From contig AP017424.1 of assembly GCA_002355495.1 (NCBI GenBank), positions 2,604,001-2,668,000 on the forward strand: a stretch of 64,000 bases of DNA. The letters run 5' to 3'. Below the pieces are notes generated by a model, which saw only the letters and a program-made list of their open reading frames with translations, made no database searches and was not told where the DNA came from. The position numbers and the translations under genes were made by a program. Below, piece by piece: positions 14,969 through 24,774 of this stretch. The stretch's first letter is position 1, and the number at the start of each line of letters is the position of its first letter. This stretch comes from Streptomyces laurentii (GTDB lineage: Bacteria; Actinomycetota; Actinomycetes; Streptomycetales; Streptomycetaceae).

Positions 14969-16897
14969 ATGCGCGTACTCCTGGTGAACATGCCCTGGGC
15001 CCCGATCGACCTGCCGTCGCTGGCTCTCGGAATTCTCAAGCGCAGTGTCGACGAGCGTGTGCCGAACGGCACGGCGGACATCCTCCACGCGAATATCGAG
15101 TACGTGGACTGGATCACCGAGAACACGGAATTCAGCCTGGAGGACTACTCCTACTACGCGCTCGGATCCTATTTCCTGGGCTGTGGCGACTGGGTGTTCT
15201 CCTCCGCCCTTTACGACGACCCCGAGTGGCGGGTCCCCGAATTCACCGCGGCGATGAGCAACCGAATGAACGCCGACCGCATGGAAATGACGCGGGCGCT
15301 GCACACGACCGCCGCCGATTTCGTCCGGCACATCGCCGAGCGGATCGTCGAACTCGCCCCGGACGTCGTCGGTTTCACCTCCACGTTCCAGCAGAACACC
15401 GCCGCCCTGGCGGCGGCCAAGCACGTCAAGCGGCTCGCCCCGCACATCGTGACGGCCATGGGCGGCGCCAACTGCGACGGGAAGCAGGGCGAGGCCGTCC
15501 ACCGCAACTTCCCCTTCGTCGACCACGTCCTGCGCGGCGAGGGCGAGGTGTCCTTCCCCGCCCTGCTGAGGGCGCTGGACGGCGACGAGCCGCTCTCGGA
15601 GGTCCCCGGACTGTGCTGGCGCGCCGCCGACGGCACCTCCGTGGTCAACGCCATGAGCACCAAGCCGCTGCCGCCCGCCGCGATCCTGCCGCCGGACTAC
15701 ACCGGGTACTTCGAGCGGCTCGCCTCCTCCCGGGCACGGCACTGGGTGGAGCCCAAGCTGGTCGTCGAGGGCGCGCGGGGCTGCTGGTGGGGCGAGAAGC
15801 ACCACTGCACCTTCTGCGGACTGAACGGCTCGTTCATGGAGTTCCGCAGCAAGAGCCCCGACGTCTTCTACGACGAGATCACGGAACTCGCCCGCAGGCA
15901 CCGGATCCTGGACATGTACGTCGTCGACAACATCCTGGACATGGGGTACGTGAACACGGTGCTGCCCCGCATCATCGACAGCGGCTACGACCTGCGCATG
16001 CACATCGAGATCAAGGCCAACATGCGGCAGGGGCAGCTCCAGACCCTCGCCGACGCGGGCCTGATCTTCGTCCAGCCGGGCATCGAGAGCCTGAACAGCC
16101 GGGTGCTGAAGCTGATGGACAAGGGCGTGACCGGCGGACAGAACGTCCGGATGCTCCGCGACGCCGCCACGGTCGGCCTCTCGGTGGCCTGGAACTACCT
16201 GCACGGCTTCCCCGGCGAGGACGCCGGGGACTACGCCGGCGTGGTGGACCAGCTGGCCGCCCTTGAACACCTCAACCCGCCGGTGGGCCCGTCCTCCCGG
16301 ATCGCGATCGAGCGGTTCAGCCCGTACTTCAACGACCCCGGGCTGGGCTTCAGCCGGCTGCGCCCCGCCGAGCCGTACCGGCTCACCTACGACCTCCCCG
16401 AGACCGAGATGTTCGACCTGGCGTACGTCTTCGACGTGCCGCCGCGCGGAATCGGCGAGGACGTCGTCCGCCGGCTCGACGAGGCCATCGCGCACTGGCG
16501 GCGGAACTACGCCGGCAGCCGGCTCACCCACTGCGACCTGGAGGACCGGATCGTCCTGGTCAGCAGGCGGCGGGCGTTCGACTGGACGCACCTGGAGCTG
16601 ACCGATCCGCTCGAACTGGCCCTGTTCCGGCTGCTCGACCAGCCGCACACGGTGAAGGCGGCCGCCCGCAAGCTGGCCGGGGATCCCACCCTGAGCGACG
16701 GGGACGGCGTCGGCGACCCCTCCGAGGACGGCCTGCGGCGGGTGCTGGCGCGGTGGCGGGAGCTCGGCGTGGTCTTCGAGGACGGCGGGCAGTTCGTGCA
16801 GATAGCGCCGCCGGCGCGCAACGAGGAGTTCCTGCGGATCGACTTCATGCGGCACACCGCGGCCCGCGAGGCCGAACTCGCCACGACGCCCGCCTGA
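14969..16897 (+). CDS. B12-binding radical SAM RiPP maturase (predicted C-methyltransferase)
   Basis: A 642-residue enzyme of the RiPP maturation radical SAM protein 1 type. The N-terminal cobalamin-binding domain covers about residues 1-210 (MRVLLVNMPWAPIDLPSLAL, DVVGFTSTFQQNTAALAAAK, VTAMGGANCDG, LRGEGEVSFPALL). The radical SAM core follows with cysteines 272, 280 and 283 in GCWWGEKHHCTFCG, a CX7CX2C spacing instead of the canonical CX3CX2C; I recall this spacing for the PoyB/PoyC group of peptide C-methyltransferases. FVQPGIESLNSRVLKLMDKG and WNYLHGFPGED are typical core strands. A C-terminal winged-helix-like part (LFRLLDQPHTVKAAARKL to RVLARWRELGVVFEDGG) is common in this family. ATG 14969 has AGAAGAGG upstream. 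It is predicted to methylate unactivated carbons of the preceding peptide. Confidence 0.88.
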   Translation: MRVLLVNMPWAPIDLPSLALGILKRSVDERVPNGTADILHANIEYVDWITENTEFSLEDYSYYALGSYFLGCGDWVFSSALYDDPEWRVPEFTAAMSNRMNADRMEMTRALHTTAADFVRHIAERIVELAPDVVGFTSTFQQNTAALAAAKHVKRLAPHIVTAMGGANCDGKQGEAVHRNFPFVDHVLRGEGEVSFPALLRALDGDEPLSEVPGLCWRAADGTSVVNAMSTKPLPPAAILPPDYTGYFERLASSRARHWVEPKLVVEGARGCWWGEKHHCTFCGLNGSFMEFRSKSPDVFYDEITELARRHRILDMYVVDNILDMGYVNTVLPRIIDSGYDLRMHIEIKANMRQGQLQTLADAGLIFVQPGIESLNSRVLKLMDKGVTGGQNVRMLRDAATVGLSVAWNYLHGFPGEDAGDYAGVVDQLAALEHLNPPVGPSSRIAIERFSPYFNDPGLGFSRLRPAEPYRLTYDLPETEMFDLAYVFDVPPRGIGEDVVRRLDEAIAHWRRNYAGSRLTHCDLEDRIVLVSRRRAFDWTHLELTDPLELALFRLLDQPHTVKAAARKLAGDPTLSDGDGVGDPSEDGLRRVLARWRELGVVFEDGGQFVQIAPPARNEEFLRIDFMRHTAAREAELATTPA

Positions 16898-16992
16898 CGC
16901 GCCGCCCGCCCGACGGGCCTCCTGCCTGTCTGCCTGCCCGCCCGCCCGAGGCCGACCGCCTGTTCGACGCCCCGCTCGACGGAGAGACGACG

Positions 16993-17652
16993 ATGACCCC
17001 TGCACTCACCGGCACCGCGCCCTTCACCGTGACCGCCTCGCGGGACTACGACCCCGAGGTGGGCACGCTGCCCGCCATGTCCCTGGGCCGCTACGAGATC
17101 GACATGACCGGCGGCGAGGCCGCCCGGCGGCTCTTCGCCGCCGGGGCCCGGCACGTCACCCTTCCCCGCCCGGTCGACGTGACGGATCCCGCCGACGCGG
17201 CCTGGACGGTCCGGGCACTCAGCTTCGTGGGCGCCCTGACCAGCATGGCCGTCTCGGTCGACTGGCAGCTCCACACCGGCCCGGACCCCGACGCCTGGCG
17301 CCACTTCAGCCATCTCCACCCGCCGACCGCCGTCCTCGGGCCCGCCGACCCCGCCGCGACGGCGCTCGCCTGGCGCGGCACGTACTACATCTGCAAGTGC
17401 ATCCACCGGCACGGCCCCGGCTTCATCCAGGTCCGCGACCGGCGCTACGGCGAGCTGCGCCGCTTCACCATCGACGAGCCCGAGTACCACGAGGCCGTCG
17501 AGACCCTCACCGACGGCGCCCCCGTCGACGCGGTCCCGGCCCCGGTCCTGGACGACCTCATGGCCGAGACCCTGGTGCTCCGCTTCGGCGACCACCTCTG
17601 GTGGGCCCCCTACCGGGTCCGCCGCTGGTCGGAGGCACCGCTGGTGATCTGA
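16993..17652 (+). CDS. DUF5825-type protein of the RiPP locus
   Basis: A 219-residue soluble protein starting at ATG 16993 after GGAGAGACGACG. I place it in the actinobacterial DUF5825 family, which I recall next to RiPP radical SAM methyltransferases, by its context and the features YEIDMTGGEAARRLFAAGARHVTLPRP and YYICKCIHRHGPGFIQVRD. It ends LRFGDHLWWAPYRVRRWSEA. There is no recognisable catalytic motif; the two cysteines in CKC are the only obvious metal or redox candidates. It is probably a partner protein (peptide binding or enzyme reactivation) for the radical SAM enzyme 95 bases upstream. A hairpin follows, so this is the last gene of the operon. Confidence 0.7.
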   Translation: MTPALTGTAPFTVTASRDYDPEVGTLPAMSLGRYEIDMTGGEAARRLFAAGARHVTLPRPVDVTDPADAAWTVRALSFVGALTSMAVSVDWQLHTGPDPDAWRHFSHLHPPTAVLGPADPAATALAWRGTYYICKCIHRHGPGFIQVRDRRYGELRRFTIDEPEYHEAVETLTDGAPVDAVPAPVLDDLMAETLVLRFGDHLWWAPYRVRRWSEAPLVI

Positions 17653-17763
17653 CCGGGGACCGCCACCGGAATCGGCGCGGCACGGGTCCCGGCGCCGGCC
17701 GCCGACGCCTGGTGCCGGCGCCGAGTGCCGTGCCACGGTCCGGAGCACCCGGCACCGTACGCG

Positions 17764-17800
17764 AGCCGGCCCTCCGTCCGCCGGGGACGGAGGGCCGGCT
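17764..17800. terminator. Bidirectional terminator hairpin
   Basis: AGCCGGCCCTCCGTCC and GGACGGAGGGCCGGCT form a perfect 16-bp stem with a five-base loop. It lies between the RiPP operon (ends 17652, plus) and the PS-10 peptidase gene (ends 17822, minus), serving both convergent units. Confidence 0.85.
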
Positions 17801-17821
17801 CGTCTCCTTCACACCACGGGA

Positions 17822-19273
17822 CTACGGACGGAGCCCGTGCTCGCGCGTGGCGTCCTCGTCGACCGGCCGGTCGAGGCGGGCGTCGTAGCGGGCCAGCGGC
17901 TTGGCGGCGTCGACGGCGGGCGCGTCGACCCCGGCCCAGGCGAGCACCCGGGCGGTCGCGTTGGCCTTCTCGTCGGCCACGAGGCCGTCGATGTTGGCCC
18001 CGTGGTTCATGCCCGGCGCGACGTACACGTAGCTGTCACGCGCGCTCTTGCCCGGGCGGAACTTCTCCGAGCCCCACGGGTCGTTGCCGCCGTAGACGAA
18101 GAGCATCTGGTGGGCGTTCTTGCGCACCCAGTCGTCGACGTCCCGCATGACCTGGGGCTTGAACTTCATGGGGATCTCCTTCGGCACGAAGGAGCTCGCG
18201 GGCTGGTAGCCGTAGCGGCTCAGCCCGGCCAGGTGCGGCTGCTTGATGCTGGGAGAGCCCAGCTCGGTGGCCGCCTGGTAGTAGTACGGGGTGTAGTACT
18301 CCAGGTCCTGGTCGGTGTACGCGGACCAGCCCGAGTAGGCGTCGATCGTGTTGTACACGTCGTCGTCGCTCGCGGTGGCGGCGACCGGGATCTGGTCGCA
18401 GACGTCCTGGCCGTAGTACTGCCAGAAGCCCCACACGAAGTCGAGGACGACGGCCTCGTACGCCTTGTCGAGCGAGCCGAGCGTGTTGAAGGTGGCGCCC
18501 TGCTCCTTCGCCCAGGCCGCGTACTTCTTCTCCAGCGGCTTACGGCGCAGCAGCGCCTCGCGCTGCATGTTGTTCAGCCGGTCGCGGCAGTCCTTCGTGC
18601 CGACGGTCTCGAAGAACCGGTCGTACGCCGAATCCTCCTTGTCGACCACGTCGTTGGGCGCCACGTACGCGACGACGCCGTCCATGTCCTTCGGGTAGAA
18701 GCGCTCGTAGTAGGTGGCCGTCATGCCGCCCTTGGAGGCGCCGGTGGACAGCCACTTCTTCCCGTAGACCGACTTCAGCGCGGTGAAGATGCGGTGCTGG
18801 TCGCTGGCGGCCTGCCAGATGTCCAGCTTCGACCAGTCGGCCGGCTCGGGGCGGGACGGCGAGAAGAACCGGTACTCCATGGAGATCTGGTTGCCGTCGA
18901 TGATGCGGGTGGGCTCGGTGCGGCTCGGCGTGGTGCTCAGCCCGTAGCCGCTGGTACGGAAGACGGTGGGGCGGTCGGTGTCCTTGTGGAGGACCGAGAT
19001 CCGCTGCTGGAAGGTGCCCGCCCACGGGCGCTTGTGGTCGATCGGCTGCTCGTAGTTGAGGACGAAGTAGCGGTACCCCGCGTACGGCTTCTCCTCGATC
19101 AGGCTCATCCCCGGAATCGCCAGGAGGCGGTCCTTGATGTCCGTGCCGACGGCGGCCGCACTCTGCTCCGTGCCCGCGGCCTCCGCGTCGGCGGCGGTCG
19201 CGACCGTGGCCGTCGGGCCGACGGTGCCTATGACCACCGACAACGACACGAGCCATCTCAGCGACTTGCGCAT
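17822..19273 (-). CDS. Secreted PS-10 / S37-family aminopeptidase
   Basis: A 483-residue secreted serine peptidase. The signal peptide is MRKSLRWLVSLSVVIGTVGP followed by an Ala-rich stretch with cleavage near ATA-AD. The mature protein shows LNYEQPIDHKRPWAGTFQQR, TSGYGLS, the nucleophile elbow STGASKGGMTATYYERF (predicted catalytic Ser in GASKGG), YVAPNDVVD, and the C-terminal FVYGGNDPWGSEKF and PGMNHGAN regions that supply Asp and His. This is the Streptomyces tripeptidyl/prolyl aminopeptidase PS-10 family (S37). It degrades extracellular peptides, and in S. mobaraensis a homologue trims transglutaminase. It is monocistronic and convergent with the RiPP operon. Confidence 0.88.
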   Translation of the reverse strand: MRKSLRWLVSLSVVIGTVGPTATVATAADAEAAGTEQSAAAVGTDIKDRLLAIPGMSLIEEKPYAGYRYFVLNYEQPIDHKRPWAGTFQQRISVLHKDTDRPTVFRTSGYGLSTTPSRTEPTRIIDGNQISMEYRFFSPSRPEPADWSKLDIWQAASDQHRIFTALKSVYGKKWLSTGASKGGMTATYYERFYPKDMDGVVAYVAPNDVVDKEDSAYDRFFETVGTKDCRDRLNNMQREALLRRKPLEKKYAAWAKEQGATFNTLGSLDKAYEAVVLDFVWGFWQYYGQDVCDQIPVAATASDDDVYNTIDAYSGWSAYTDQDLEYYTPYYYQAATELGSPSIKQPHLAGLSRYGYQPASSFVPKEIPMKFKPQVMRDVDDWVRKNAHQMLFVYGGNDPWGSEKFRPGKSARDSYVYVAPGMNHGANIDGLVADEKANATARVLAWAGVDAPAVDAAKPLARYDARLDRPVDEDATREHGLRP

Positions 19274-19360
19274 TCACCCTCCCCTGGGTTCACAACGGTG
19301 TCGTGAACCTAGCGGGCGCGGTGTCCGAACCGCCAGACCTGATCATCACTTACCTGTGCT

Positions 19361-19885
19361 TCAGCAGAGGATCCAGCCCGTGGCGGTGGACCGGCCGTCG
19401 AGGGAGGCGGTGGCGCGCACGCAGCGGTGGAGGGCGTGCACGGTGACCGGTCCGGCCTGCCGGGTGAAGCGGCCCGCGTCGACGACGGCCCGCCCGCCGC
19501 GCGGCTGCAGGGACACCGACATGGGGCGCGCGGCGCCGGCGCGCTTGGCCACGGCGAGGACGCAGGCGTACGAGCGGGTGCGGTAGAGCCGCAGCGAGCC
19601 GGTGGCGAAGCCGATGGTGCGGGTGGGGCGGCCCTGACAGACGGAGGCGGCGTCGGCGGCCCCGGCGCCCGGGCCGGCGAGGACGAGGGACCCAGCGGCG
19701 AGCAGCAGAGCGAGCGGATACGCGGCGAGCCGCCGCCCGTTCCGCCGTACGACCCCGGTCCCGGCCCCTGTCTCGGTCTCGGACGCGGGTCCGGACGCGG
19801 TCGTGGACGCGGGTCCGGACGCGGTCGTGGACGCGGCCCCGGTCTCGGCCCTGGACTTGGCACCTGCCCCGGCACCTGCGCGCAC
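19361..19885 (-). CDS. Hypothetical secreted/anchored four-cysteine protein with N-terminal repeats
   Basis: A 174-residue protein starting at GTG 19885 with AGAGGGGCAGG upstream. Residues about 15-42 are an Ala/Ser/Thr/Gly/Pro repeat (TTASGPAS units) encoded by a 24-base tandem repeat. RRNGRRLAAYPLALLLAAGSLVLAG is a signal peptide or anchor, unusually far from the N-terminus. The exported part is small and basic, with four cysteines (ASVCQGR, SYACVLAV, LHRCVRAT, GWILC) that could form two disulfides. No function is recognised. The true start could lie after the repeat, which would give a normal signal peptide; no ATG is available there. Confidence 0.6.
   Translation of the reverse strand: MRAGAGAGAKSRAETGAASTTASGPASTTASGPASETETGAGTGVVRRNGRRLAAYPLALLLAAGSLVLAGPGAGAADAASVCQGRPTRTIGFATGSLRLYRTRSYACVLAVAKRAGAARPMSVSLQPRGGRAVVDAGRFTRQAGPVTVHALHRCVRATASLDGRSTATGWILC
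19781..19828. repeat. 24-bp tandem repeat, two full copies
   Basis: Two identical 24-base units (starting GGACGCGGGTCCGGACGCGG) lie at 19781-19804 and 19805-19828, with a partial third copy. They are in frame within the hypothetical protein gene at 19361-19885. Confidence 0.85.
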
Positions 19886-19988
19886 GTGCCTGCCCCTCTC
19901 CCTTGTGACCCTGCGACCCTGCGACCCCGTGACCCGGTGAGTCCCCTGCGCATCCCCTGTGTGGCTCGTACACCCATACGACGCCGAA

Positions 19989-20025
19989 GGGCGGCGTTCG
20001 GTTGCCCTCGCTCCGAACGCCGCCC
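19989..20025 (-). terminator. Terminator hairpin of the ABC exporter gene
   Basis: GGGCGGCGTTCGG and CCGAACGCCGCCC form a perfect 13-bp stem with an 11-base loop, 28 bases beyond the ABC exporter stop on the minus strand. Confidence 0.75.
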
Positions 20026-20052
20026 CGGCCGGTCCCTTGCTCTCCGCGGGCC

Positions 20053-23000
20053 TCAGCGGGCCTCGGTCGCCATGACCTCGTCCTTCTCGTGCCCGTCACC
20101 GTGCCCGTCCTCGCCGATGAAGGTGCGCCACAGCGTCGCGTACCGGCCGTCCAAGGCCAGGAGTTCGTCGTGCGTGCCGTCCTCGGCGACCCGGCCGTGG
20201 TCCATGACGACCACCCGGTCGGCGCGGGCGGCCGTGGTGAGCCGGTGGGCGACGATGAGGGTGGTGCGGGGTCCGGTGCCGGGCGTCTCGCCGTCGGCCG
20301 TGCGGCGTCCGGCGAGCCGGTCGGTCGCGGCGTTGACCTGCGCCTCGGTGGCCAGGTCGAGCGCGGCCGTCGCCTCGTCGAGGAGCAGCACGTCGGGGTC
20401 GACCAGTTCGGCGCGGGCCAGGGCGATCAGCTGGCGCTGGCCCGCGGACAGGTTCCGGCCGCGCTCGGCGACCTCGTGGAGGTAGCCGCCGTCGAGCCCG
20501 GCGATCATGTCGTGGGCGCCGACCGCGCGGGCCGCGGCCTCCACCTCGGCGTCGCTCGCGTCGGGACGTCCGTACGCGATGGCGTCGCGGACCGTCCCGG
20601 GGAACAGGTACGACTCCTGCGGCACCACGCCGAGCCGGTGGCGGTACTGGGTCATGTCGAGCTCGCGCAGGTCGGTGCCGTCGGCGGTGACCCGGCCGGA
20701 GGTCGGGTCGTAGAACCGGGCGACCAGCTTGACCAGCGTCGACTTGCCGGCGCCGGTCTCGCCGACGAAGGCGACGGTCTGCCCGGCCGGTATCCGCAGG
20801 TCGATCCCGGTGAGCGCCGACTCGTCCTTCGTGCCGCCGGCGTCGCCCCCGTACGAGAAGGACACGTCCTCGAAGGCGAGGTCGCCGCGCAGCGCCCGCA
20901 CCTCGCGGGGCCGGTCCGCGGCCGCGGTGGAGGTGGGCTCCTGGAGGAGTTCCTGGATCCGCTTGAGGGAGACGGCGGCCTGCTGGTAGCCGTCGAAGAC
21001 CTGCGAGAGCTGCTGCACGGGCGCGAAGAACAGGTCGATGTAGAGCAGGTAGGCGACCAGCGCGCCGGTGGTGAGGGTGCCCGCCTCGATGCGGTGCGCG
21101 CCGACGATGAGGACGGCGGCGGTGGCCACGGAGGACAGCAGGGTGACGAACGGGAAGTAGACCGAGATCAGCCACTGGCCGCGGATCCGGGCCGCCCGGT
21201 ACTCGACGCTGCGCGCCGTGAACCGCTCGGCGCCCCTGCGCTCGCGCCGGAACGCCTGCACGATCCGCAGGCCCGACACCGACTCCTGGAGGTCGGCGTT
21301 GACGGAGCTGATCCGCTCACGGGCCAGCTCGTACGCCTTCACGCTGGCGCGGCGGAAGAAGTACGTGGCGACGGCGAGGACCGGCAGGGTCACGAAGACG
21401 ACGAGGGCGAGCTGGAGGTCGAGCACGAGCAGCGCGACCATGATGCCGAAGAAGGTGACGACGGAGACGAAGGCCGTGACCAGACCGGTCTGGAGGAAGG
21501 TCGACAGGGCGTCGACGTCCGTGGTCATCCGGGTCATGATCCGGCCGGTGAGCTCGCGCTCGTAGTAGTCCAGGCCGAGCCGCTGGAGCTGGGCGAAGAT
21601 CTTCAGCCGCAGGGTGTAGAGGATCCGCTCGCCGGTGCGGCCGGTCACCCGGGTCTCGGTGGTCTGCACGACCCACTGGACGAGCACGGTGAGCAGCGCG
21701 AGCAGCGAGGCGGTCCAGACGGCGCCGATCATCATCTTGTCGACGCCCTGGTCGATGCCGTGCCGGATCAGGATCGGCAGGAGCAGGGACGCGCCGGCGT
21801 CGACGGCGACCAGGCCGAGGCTGAGGAGCAGCGGCCGGCCGTAGCCGCGCAGCAGGCGGCGCAGTCCGTACGACTCCTCGGGGGCGACGGCCCGGGCCTC
21901 GTCGACGTCCGGGGTGTCGGTGGCGGGCGGCAGGGCGGCGACGGCGGCGAGGAGTTCCGGGGTGGCGCCGGGGGTCTTCGCCTCGGCGTCGGCGGCCTCG
22001 TCGCGGACCCACAGGGTGGGGGTGATGCCGCGTTCGGCGTCGAACTCGGCGTCCAGTTCGGCGCGCAGCGCGCGGTCCTCCGGCGTACCGGCGCCCGCCT
22101 CGTCGCCGTCGTCCGCTGCGGTGGGCGGGAGGGTGTGGCCGGGCGAGACGCCGCCGAGCTCGTCGGGGTCGGTGAGCAGCCGGCGGTAGAGCGCGGAGCG
22201 CTCCTCCAGCTCCTCGTGGGTGCCGATATCGGCGAGCCGGCCGCCGTCGAGGACGGCGATGCGGTCGGCGAGGCCGAGGGTGGAGCGGCGGTGGGCGATG
22301 AGCAGGGTCGTACGGCCCTCCATCACCGACTTCAGGGCCTCGTGGATCTCGTGCTCCACGCGCGCGTCCACGGCGGACGTGGCGTCGTCGAGGACGAGCA
22401 GCCGCGGGTCGGTGAGGATGGCGCGGGCGAGCGCGACGCGCTGCCGCTGGCCGCCGGAGAGGGTGAGCCCGTGCTCGCCGACCGTGGTGTCGTACCCGTC
22501 GGGCAGTTCGGCGATGAAACGGTCCGCCTGGGCGGCGCGGGCGGCGGCCTCGATCTGCTCCCGGGTGGCGTCGGGGACGCCGTACGCGATGTTGGCGCCG
22601 ACCGTGTCGGAGAACAGGAAGCTGTCCTCCGGGACCATGCCGACGGCGGCGCGCAGCGAGTCGAGGGTGAGGTCGCGGACGTCGTGCCCGCCGACCCGGA
22701 CGGTGCCGCGCGTCACGTCGTAGAAGCGCGGCAGGAGGAGGGAGACGGTGGACTTGCCGGAGCCGGAGGCGCCGACGACGGCGACGGTCTCGCCGGGGCG
22801 TATCTCCAGCGAGAAGCGGTCCAGGACGGGGACGCCCTTGCCCTCCTGGCCCTCCTTCTCGTACGCGAAGGACACGTCGTCGAACTCGACGGTCGCGGGC
22901 GCGTCCGCCGGCAGCTCCGTGGTGCCGTCGGTCATGGTCGGCTCGGTGTCGATCAGCTCCAGGACCCGCTCGACGCCGGCCCGGGCCTGCTGGCCGACGG

Positions 23001-23940
23001 TGAGGACCATGGCTAGCATGCGGACCGGGCCGACGAGGGACGCCAGATAGGAGGAGAAGGCGACGAAGGTGCCGAGGGTGATCTGGCCGCGGTACGCGAG
23101 CCAGCCGCCGAGCGCGAGGACGCCGACCTGGCCGAGGGCGGGCACGGCCTGGAGGGCGGGGGTGTAGCGGGAGTTCAGCCGTATCGTGCGCAGCCGGCCC
23201 GCGAACAGCTTCCGGCCGGCCTCGCGGATCTTGCCGGTCTCCTGCTCCTCCTGCCCGAAGCCCTTCACCACGCGGACGCCGGTCACGGCGCCGTCGACGA
23301 CGGTCGCGACCGACGCCGCCTGCGCCTGCGCGTACCAGGTCGCGGGGTGCAGCCGGGAGCGGCTGCGGCGGGCGATCCACCACAGGGCGGGCGCCACGGC
23401 GAGGGCGATGAGGGTGAGCGGGAGGGACAGCGCGGCCATCACGCCGAGCGAGATGAGGAAGAGCAGGATGTTCCCGATGGTCATCGGGAGCATGAACAGC
23501 AGGCCCTGGATCAGCTGGAGGTCGCTGGTGGCGCGCCCGATGACCTGCCCGGTGGACAGCTCGTCCTGGCGGCGCCCGTCGAGCCGCGTGATCGTCGCGT
23601 ACATCTCGGTCCGCAGGTCGTGCTGGACGTCGAGGGCGAGACGGCCACCGTAGTAGCGGCGGATGTAGGTGAGGACGTAGACGACGACGGCGGAGACGAC
23701 GAGGAGGCCGGTCCACAGGGCGAGGGAGCCGGTCTTGGCGCCGATCACGTCGTCGATGATCACCTTGGTGACGAGCGGGACGAGCGCGAGCACGGCCATA
23801 CCGGCCAGCGACGACCCGAGCGCGAGCACCACGTCGGTCTTGTACCGCCAGGCGTACCCCCACAGCCTGCGCGCCCAGCCCTGTTGCCGGGGACGGTCCC
23901 CCGCCCGCTCCTGTGTCCGTTCCTGCCCCACGACGGCCAC
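20053..23940 (-). CDS. Fused two-unit ABC exporter (TMD-NBD-TMD-NBD)
   Basis: A 1295-residue protein starting at GTG 23940 after GGGAGG. It fuses two half-transporters. The first has a six-helix domain (from about residue 30), Walker [10 protein letters not shown], signature [16 protein letters not shown], Walker [13 protein letters not shown] and H-loop IAHRRST. An Asp/Glu-rich linker of about 100 residues follows. The second half has its own membrane domain ([25 protein letters not shown]), Walker [10 protein letters not shown], an altered signature [15 protein letters not shown] and Walker [13 protein letters not shown]. In the first NBD the residue after Walker B is Asp (LDDATS) where a catalytic Glu is usual, so that site is probably degenerate, as in heterodimeric exporters such as TM287/288. 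Substrate unknown. Confidence 0.92.
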   Translation of the reverse strand: MAVVGQERTQERAGDRPRQQGWARRLWGYAWRYKTDVVLALGSSLAGMAVLALVPLVTKVIIDDVIGAKTGSLALWTGLLVVSAVVVYVLTYIRRYYGGRLALDVQHDLRTEMYATITRLDGRRQDELSTGQVIGRATSDLQLIQGLLFMLPMTIGNILLFLISLGVMAALSLPLTLIALAVAPALWWIARRSRSRLHPATWYAQAQAASVATVVDGAVTGVRVVKGFGQEEQETGKIREAGRKLFAGRLRTIRLNSRYTPALQAVPALGQVGVLALGGWLAYRGQITLGTFVAFSSYLASLVGPVRMLAMVLTVGQQARAGVERVLELIDTEPTMTDGTTELPADAPATVEFDDVSFAYEKEGQEGKGVPVLDRFSLEIRPGETVAVVGASGSGKSTVSLLLPRFYDVTRGTVRVGGHDVRDLTLDSLRAAVGMVPEDSFLFSDTVGANIAYGVPDATREQIEAAARAAQADRFIAELPDGYDTTVGEHGLTLSGGQRQRVALARAILTDPRLLVLDDATSAVDARVEHEIHEALKSVMEGRTTLLIAHRRSTLGLADRIAVLDGGRLADIGTHEELEERSALYRRLLTDPDELGGVSPGHTLPPTAADDGDEAGAGTPEDRALRAELDAEFDAERGITPTLWVRDEAADAEAKTPGATPELLAAVAALPPATDTPDVDEARAVAPEESYGLRRLLRGYGRPLLLSLGLVAVDAGASLLLPILIRHGIDQGVDKMMIGAVWTASLLALLTVLVQWVVQTTETRVTGRTGERILYTLRLKIFAQLQRLGLDYYERELTGRIMTRMTTDVDALSTFLQTGLVTAFVSVVTFFGIMVALLVLDLQLALVVFVTLPVLAVATYFFRRASVKAYELARERISSVNADLQESVSGLRIVQAFRRERRGAERFTARSVEYRAARIRGQWLISVYFPFVTLLSSVATAAVLIVGAHRIEAGTLTTGALVAYLLYIDLFFAPVQQLSQVFDGYQQAAVSLKRIQELLQEPTSTAAADRPREVRALRGDLAFEDVSFSYGGDAGGTKDESALTGIDLRIPAGQTVAFVGETGAGKSTLVKLVARFYDPTSGRVTADGTDLRELDMTQYRHRLGVVPQESYLFPGTVRDAIAYGRPDASDAEVEAAARAVGAHDMIAGLDGGYLHEVAERGRNLSAGQRQLIALARAELVDPDVLLLDEATAALDLATEAQVNAATDRLAGRRTADGETPGTGPRTTLIVAHRLTTAARADRVVVMDHGRVAEDGTHDELLALDGRYATLWRTFIGEDGHGDGHEKDEVMATEAR

Positions 23941-24202
23941 GCGGCGCCTCCCATCCTTGCTGGTCTACCGCAAGGCCAACACGTCCCGGTCTGCTTTTCA
24001 TCCCATCGCAACAATTCACGGTGGAAGACCGGTCGAAGGTCCTAGGCCGGTGGCGGGTGCACGCTGTCTCTGTCACCGCCGCCCCAGTCTCCTGCCACGG
24101 CCGGAGAGACCCGATCGGGGCGGGGAGGGCTGCCCGGCCGTGGGTAGGACCCCGGTGCGGTCGCCGGCCGGCGGTCGTACGGCGGGACGGGAGAGGGAGC
24201 CG

Positions 24203-24577
24203 ATGGCGCGGATCGAGGACGGGAAGGCGTACGGGTACGGAAAGCTGCACGCGGCGTTCCGGATGATGGAGGCGCTGGCCGTGGGGAAGGGCGAGCTCGC
24301 GGAGCCCTCACCACGCAAGGCGACCATCAACCAGCCGCGACGCGAGGTGGTCGCACTTCTGCGCGACACGAGCGAGTACATCCTTCTCGCCCGGGAGAAG
24401 GGCGGCGACCGCGCCAAGGCCGCCGCGCAGCTGTACGCCGAGATCGCCGAGCTGATCGCCCCGGAGCCCATGTACGCCAAGAATCCGACCGCCGACGAGA
24501 AGGCCGCGTTCGAGCAGGGGTACGAGGATCAGATGGCCCGCTATCGCGACCGCTGGGGCGGCCTCGCCTCCGTGTGA
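24203..24577 (+). CDS. Conserved hypothetical protein, 124 aa
   Basis: ATG 24203 with GAGAGGGAGC upstream. The soluble alpha-helical protein starts MARIEDGKAYGYGKLHAAFR and contains TINQPRREVVALLRDTSEYI, KAAAQLYAEIAELIAPEPMY and FEQGYEDQMARYRDRWGGLA. The composition (many Ala, Glu, Arg, Tyr) is normal for Streptomyces coding DNA, and third positions are GC-rich, so it is a real gene. No domain is recognised. It is monocistronic and convergent with the agmatinase gene. Confidence 0.75.
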   Translation: MARIEDGKAYGYGKLHAAFRMMEALAVGKGELAEPSPRKATINQPRREVVALLRDTSEYILLAREKGGDRAKAAAQLYAEIAELIAPEPMYAKNPTADEKAAFEQGYEDQMARYRDRWGGLASV

Positions 24578-24726
24578 TCCGCACGGTGAGGCTCAGCGGG
24601 GCCGGGGCTCCTTCCTCAGCGACGAGAAGCGCGCCCATCGGGCTTCTCTGGGAAGCCGGGGCTGGGGCGGGGGCAAGGTTTGGTCAGCGATCGGGGAGAC
24701 GGGCCTGTCATATGCATGGCCGGGAC

Positions 24727-24755
24727 GCCGCCGCCCTCCCCTGCGGGGCGGCGGC
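24727..24755. terminator. Convergent terminator hairpin
   Basis: GCCGCCGCCC and GGGCGGCGGC form a perfect 10-bp stem with a nine-base loop, in the gap between the hypothetical gene ending at 24577 and the agmatinase gene ending at 24775. Confidence 0.65.
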
Positions 24756-24774
24756 TCCCGAAATCCGGCGCCCG

